From the NCBI GenBank assembly GCA_023135025.1, contig JAGLTY010000136.1, positions 1 to 6,262 on the forward strand: DNA of 6,262 nucleotides, read 5' to 3'. This document shows positions 6,245 to 6,262 of the stretch, piece by piece. Under the pieces are notes generated by a model. The model searched no databases, was not told the origin of the DNA, and saw nothing but the letters and a program-made list of their open reading frames with translations. This DNA comes from Bacteroidales bacterium. GTDB taxonomy: Bacteria; Bacteroidota; Bacteroidia; Bacteroidales; GCA-2748055. The position numbers were made by a program, and so were the translations under genes. Position 1 is the stretch's first letter, and each line of letters opens with the position of its first letter.

Positions 6245-6262
6245 GTAGGGACTAAGGGCGGA

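Overview
The window reads as a chromosomal segment of a member of the Bacteroidota, probably near Bacteroidales/Marinilabiliales. The evidence is the order ileS, TraR/DksA-like gene, lspA; an isoleucyl-tRNA synthetase of the eukaryote-like type; a signal peptidase II carrying the long insertion usual in that phylum; starts without Shine-Dalgarno sequences; and several sequences close to the Bacteroidota -7 promoter element TAnnTTTG. The rank below phylum is an inference.

Layout. Bases 1-1799 hold the C-terminal half of ileS, whose start lies outside the window. It is followed on the same strand by a 124-residue TraR/DksA-like protein (1858-2232) and by lspA (2261-2875). A DUF502 membrane protein (2877-3497) is on the minus strand and meets lspA tail to tail with one base between the stop codons. 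Divergent from it, with a 39-base gap, is an exported glycerophosphodiester phosphodiesterase (3537-4340), followed 51 bases later by a PhoA-type alkaline phosphatase with a lipoprotein signal (4392-5501). A 98-base imperfect palindrome followed by six T residues (5514-5618) separates it from a convergent TetR-family regulator (5625-6212, minus strand). The last 50 bases are the upstream region of that regulator. No stretch over 300 bases lacks a gene.

How the genes relate. The first three are housekeeping: tRNA charging, an RNA-polymerase-associated regulator and lipoprotein maturation. The phosphodiesterase and phosphatase form a plausible phosphorus-scavenging pair outside the cytoplasm: the first would release glycerol-3-phosphate from phospholipid head groups and the second would release phosphate from it. 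The phosphatase signal would be cut by LspA. The target of the TetR protein is not visible here.

I see no clear new multi-gene system. The least explained element is the 98-base palindrome between the phosphatase and tetR, which may be a terminator, a dispersed repeat, or both. No tRNA, rRNA, CRISPR array, transposase or recognisable riboswitch was seen.
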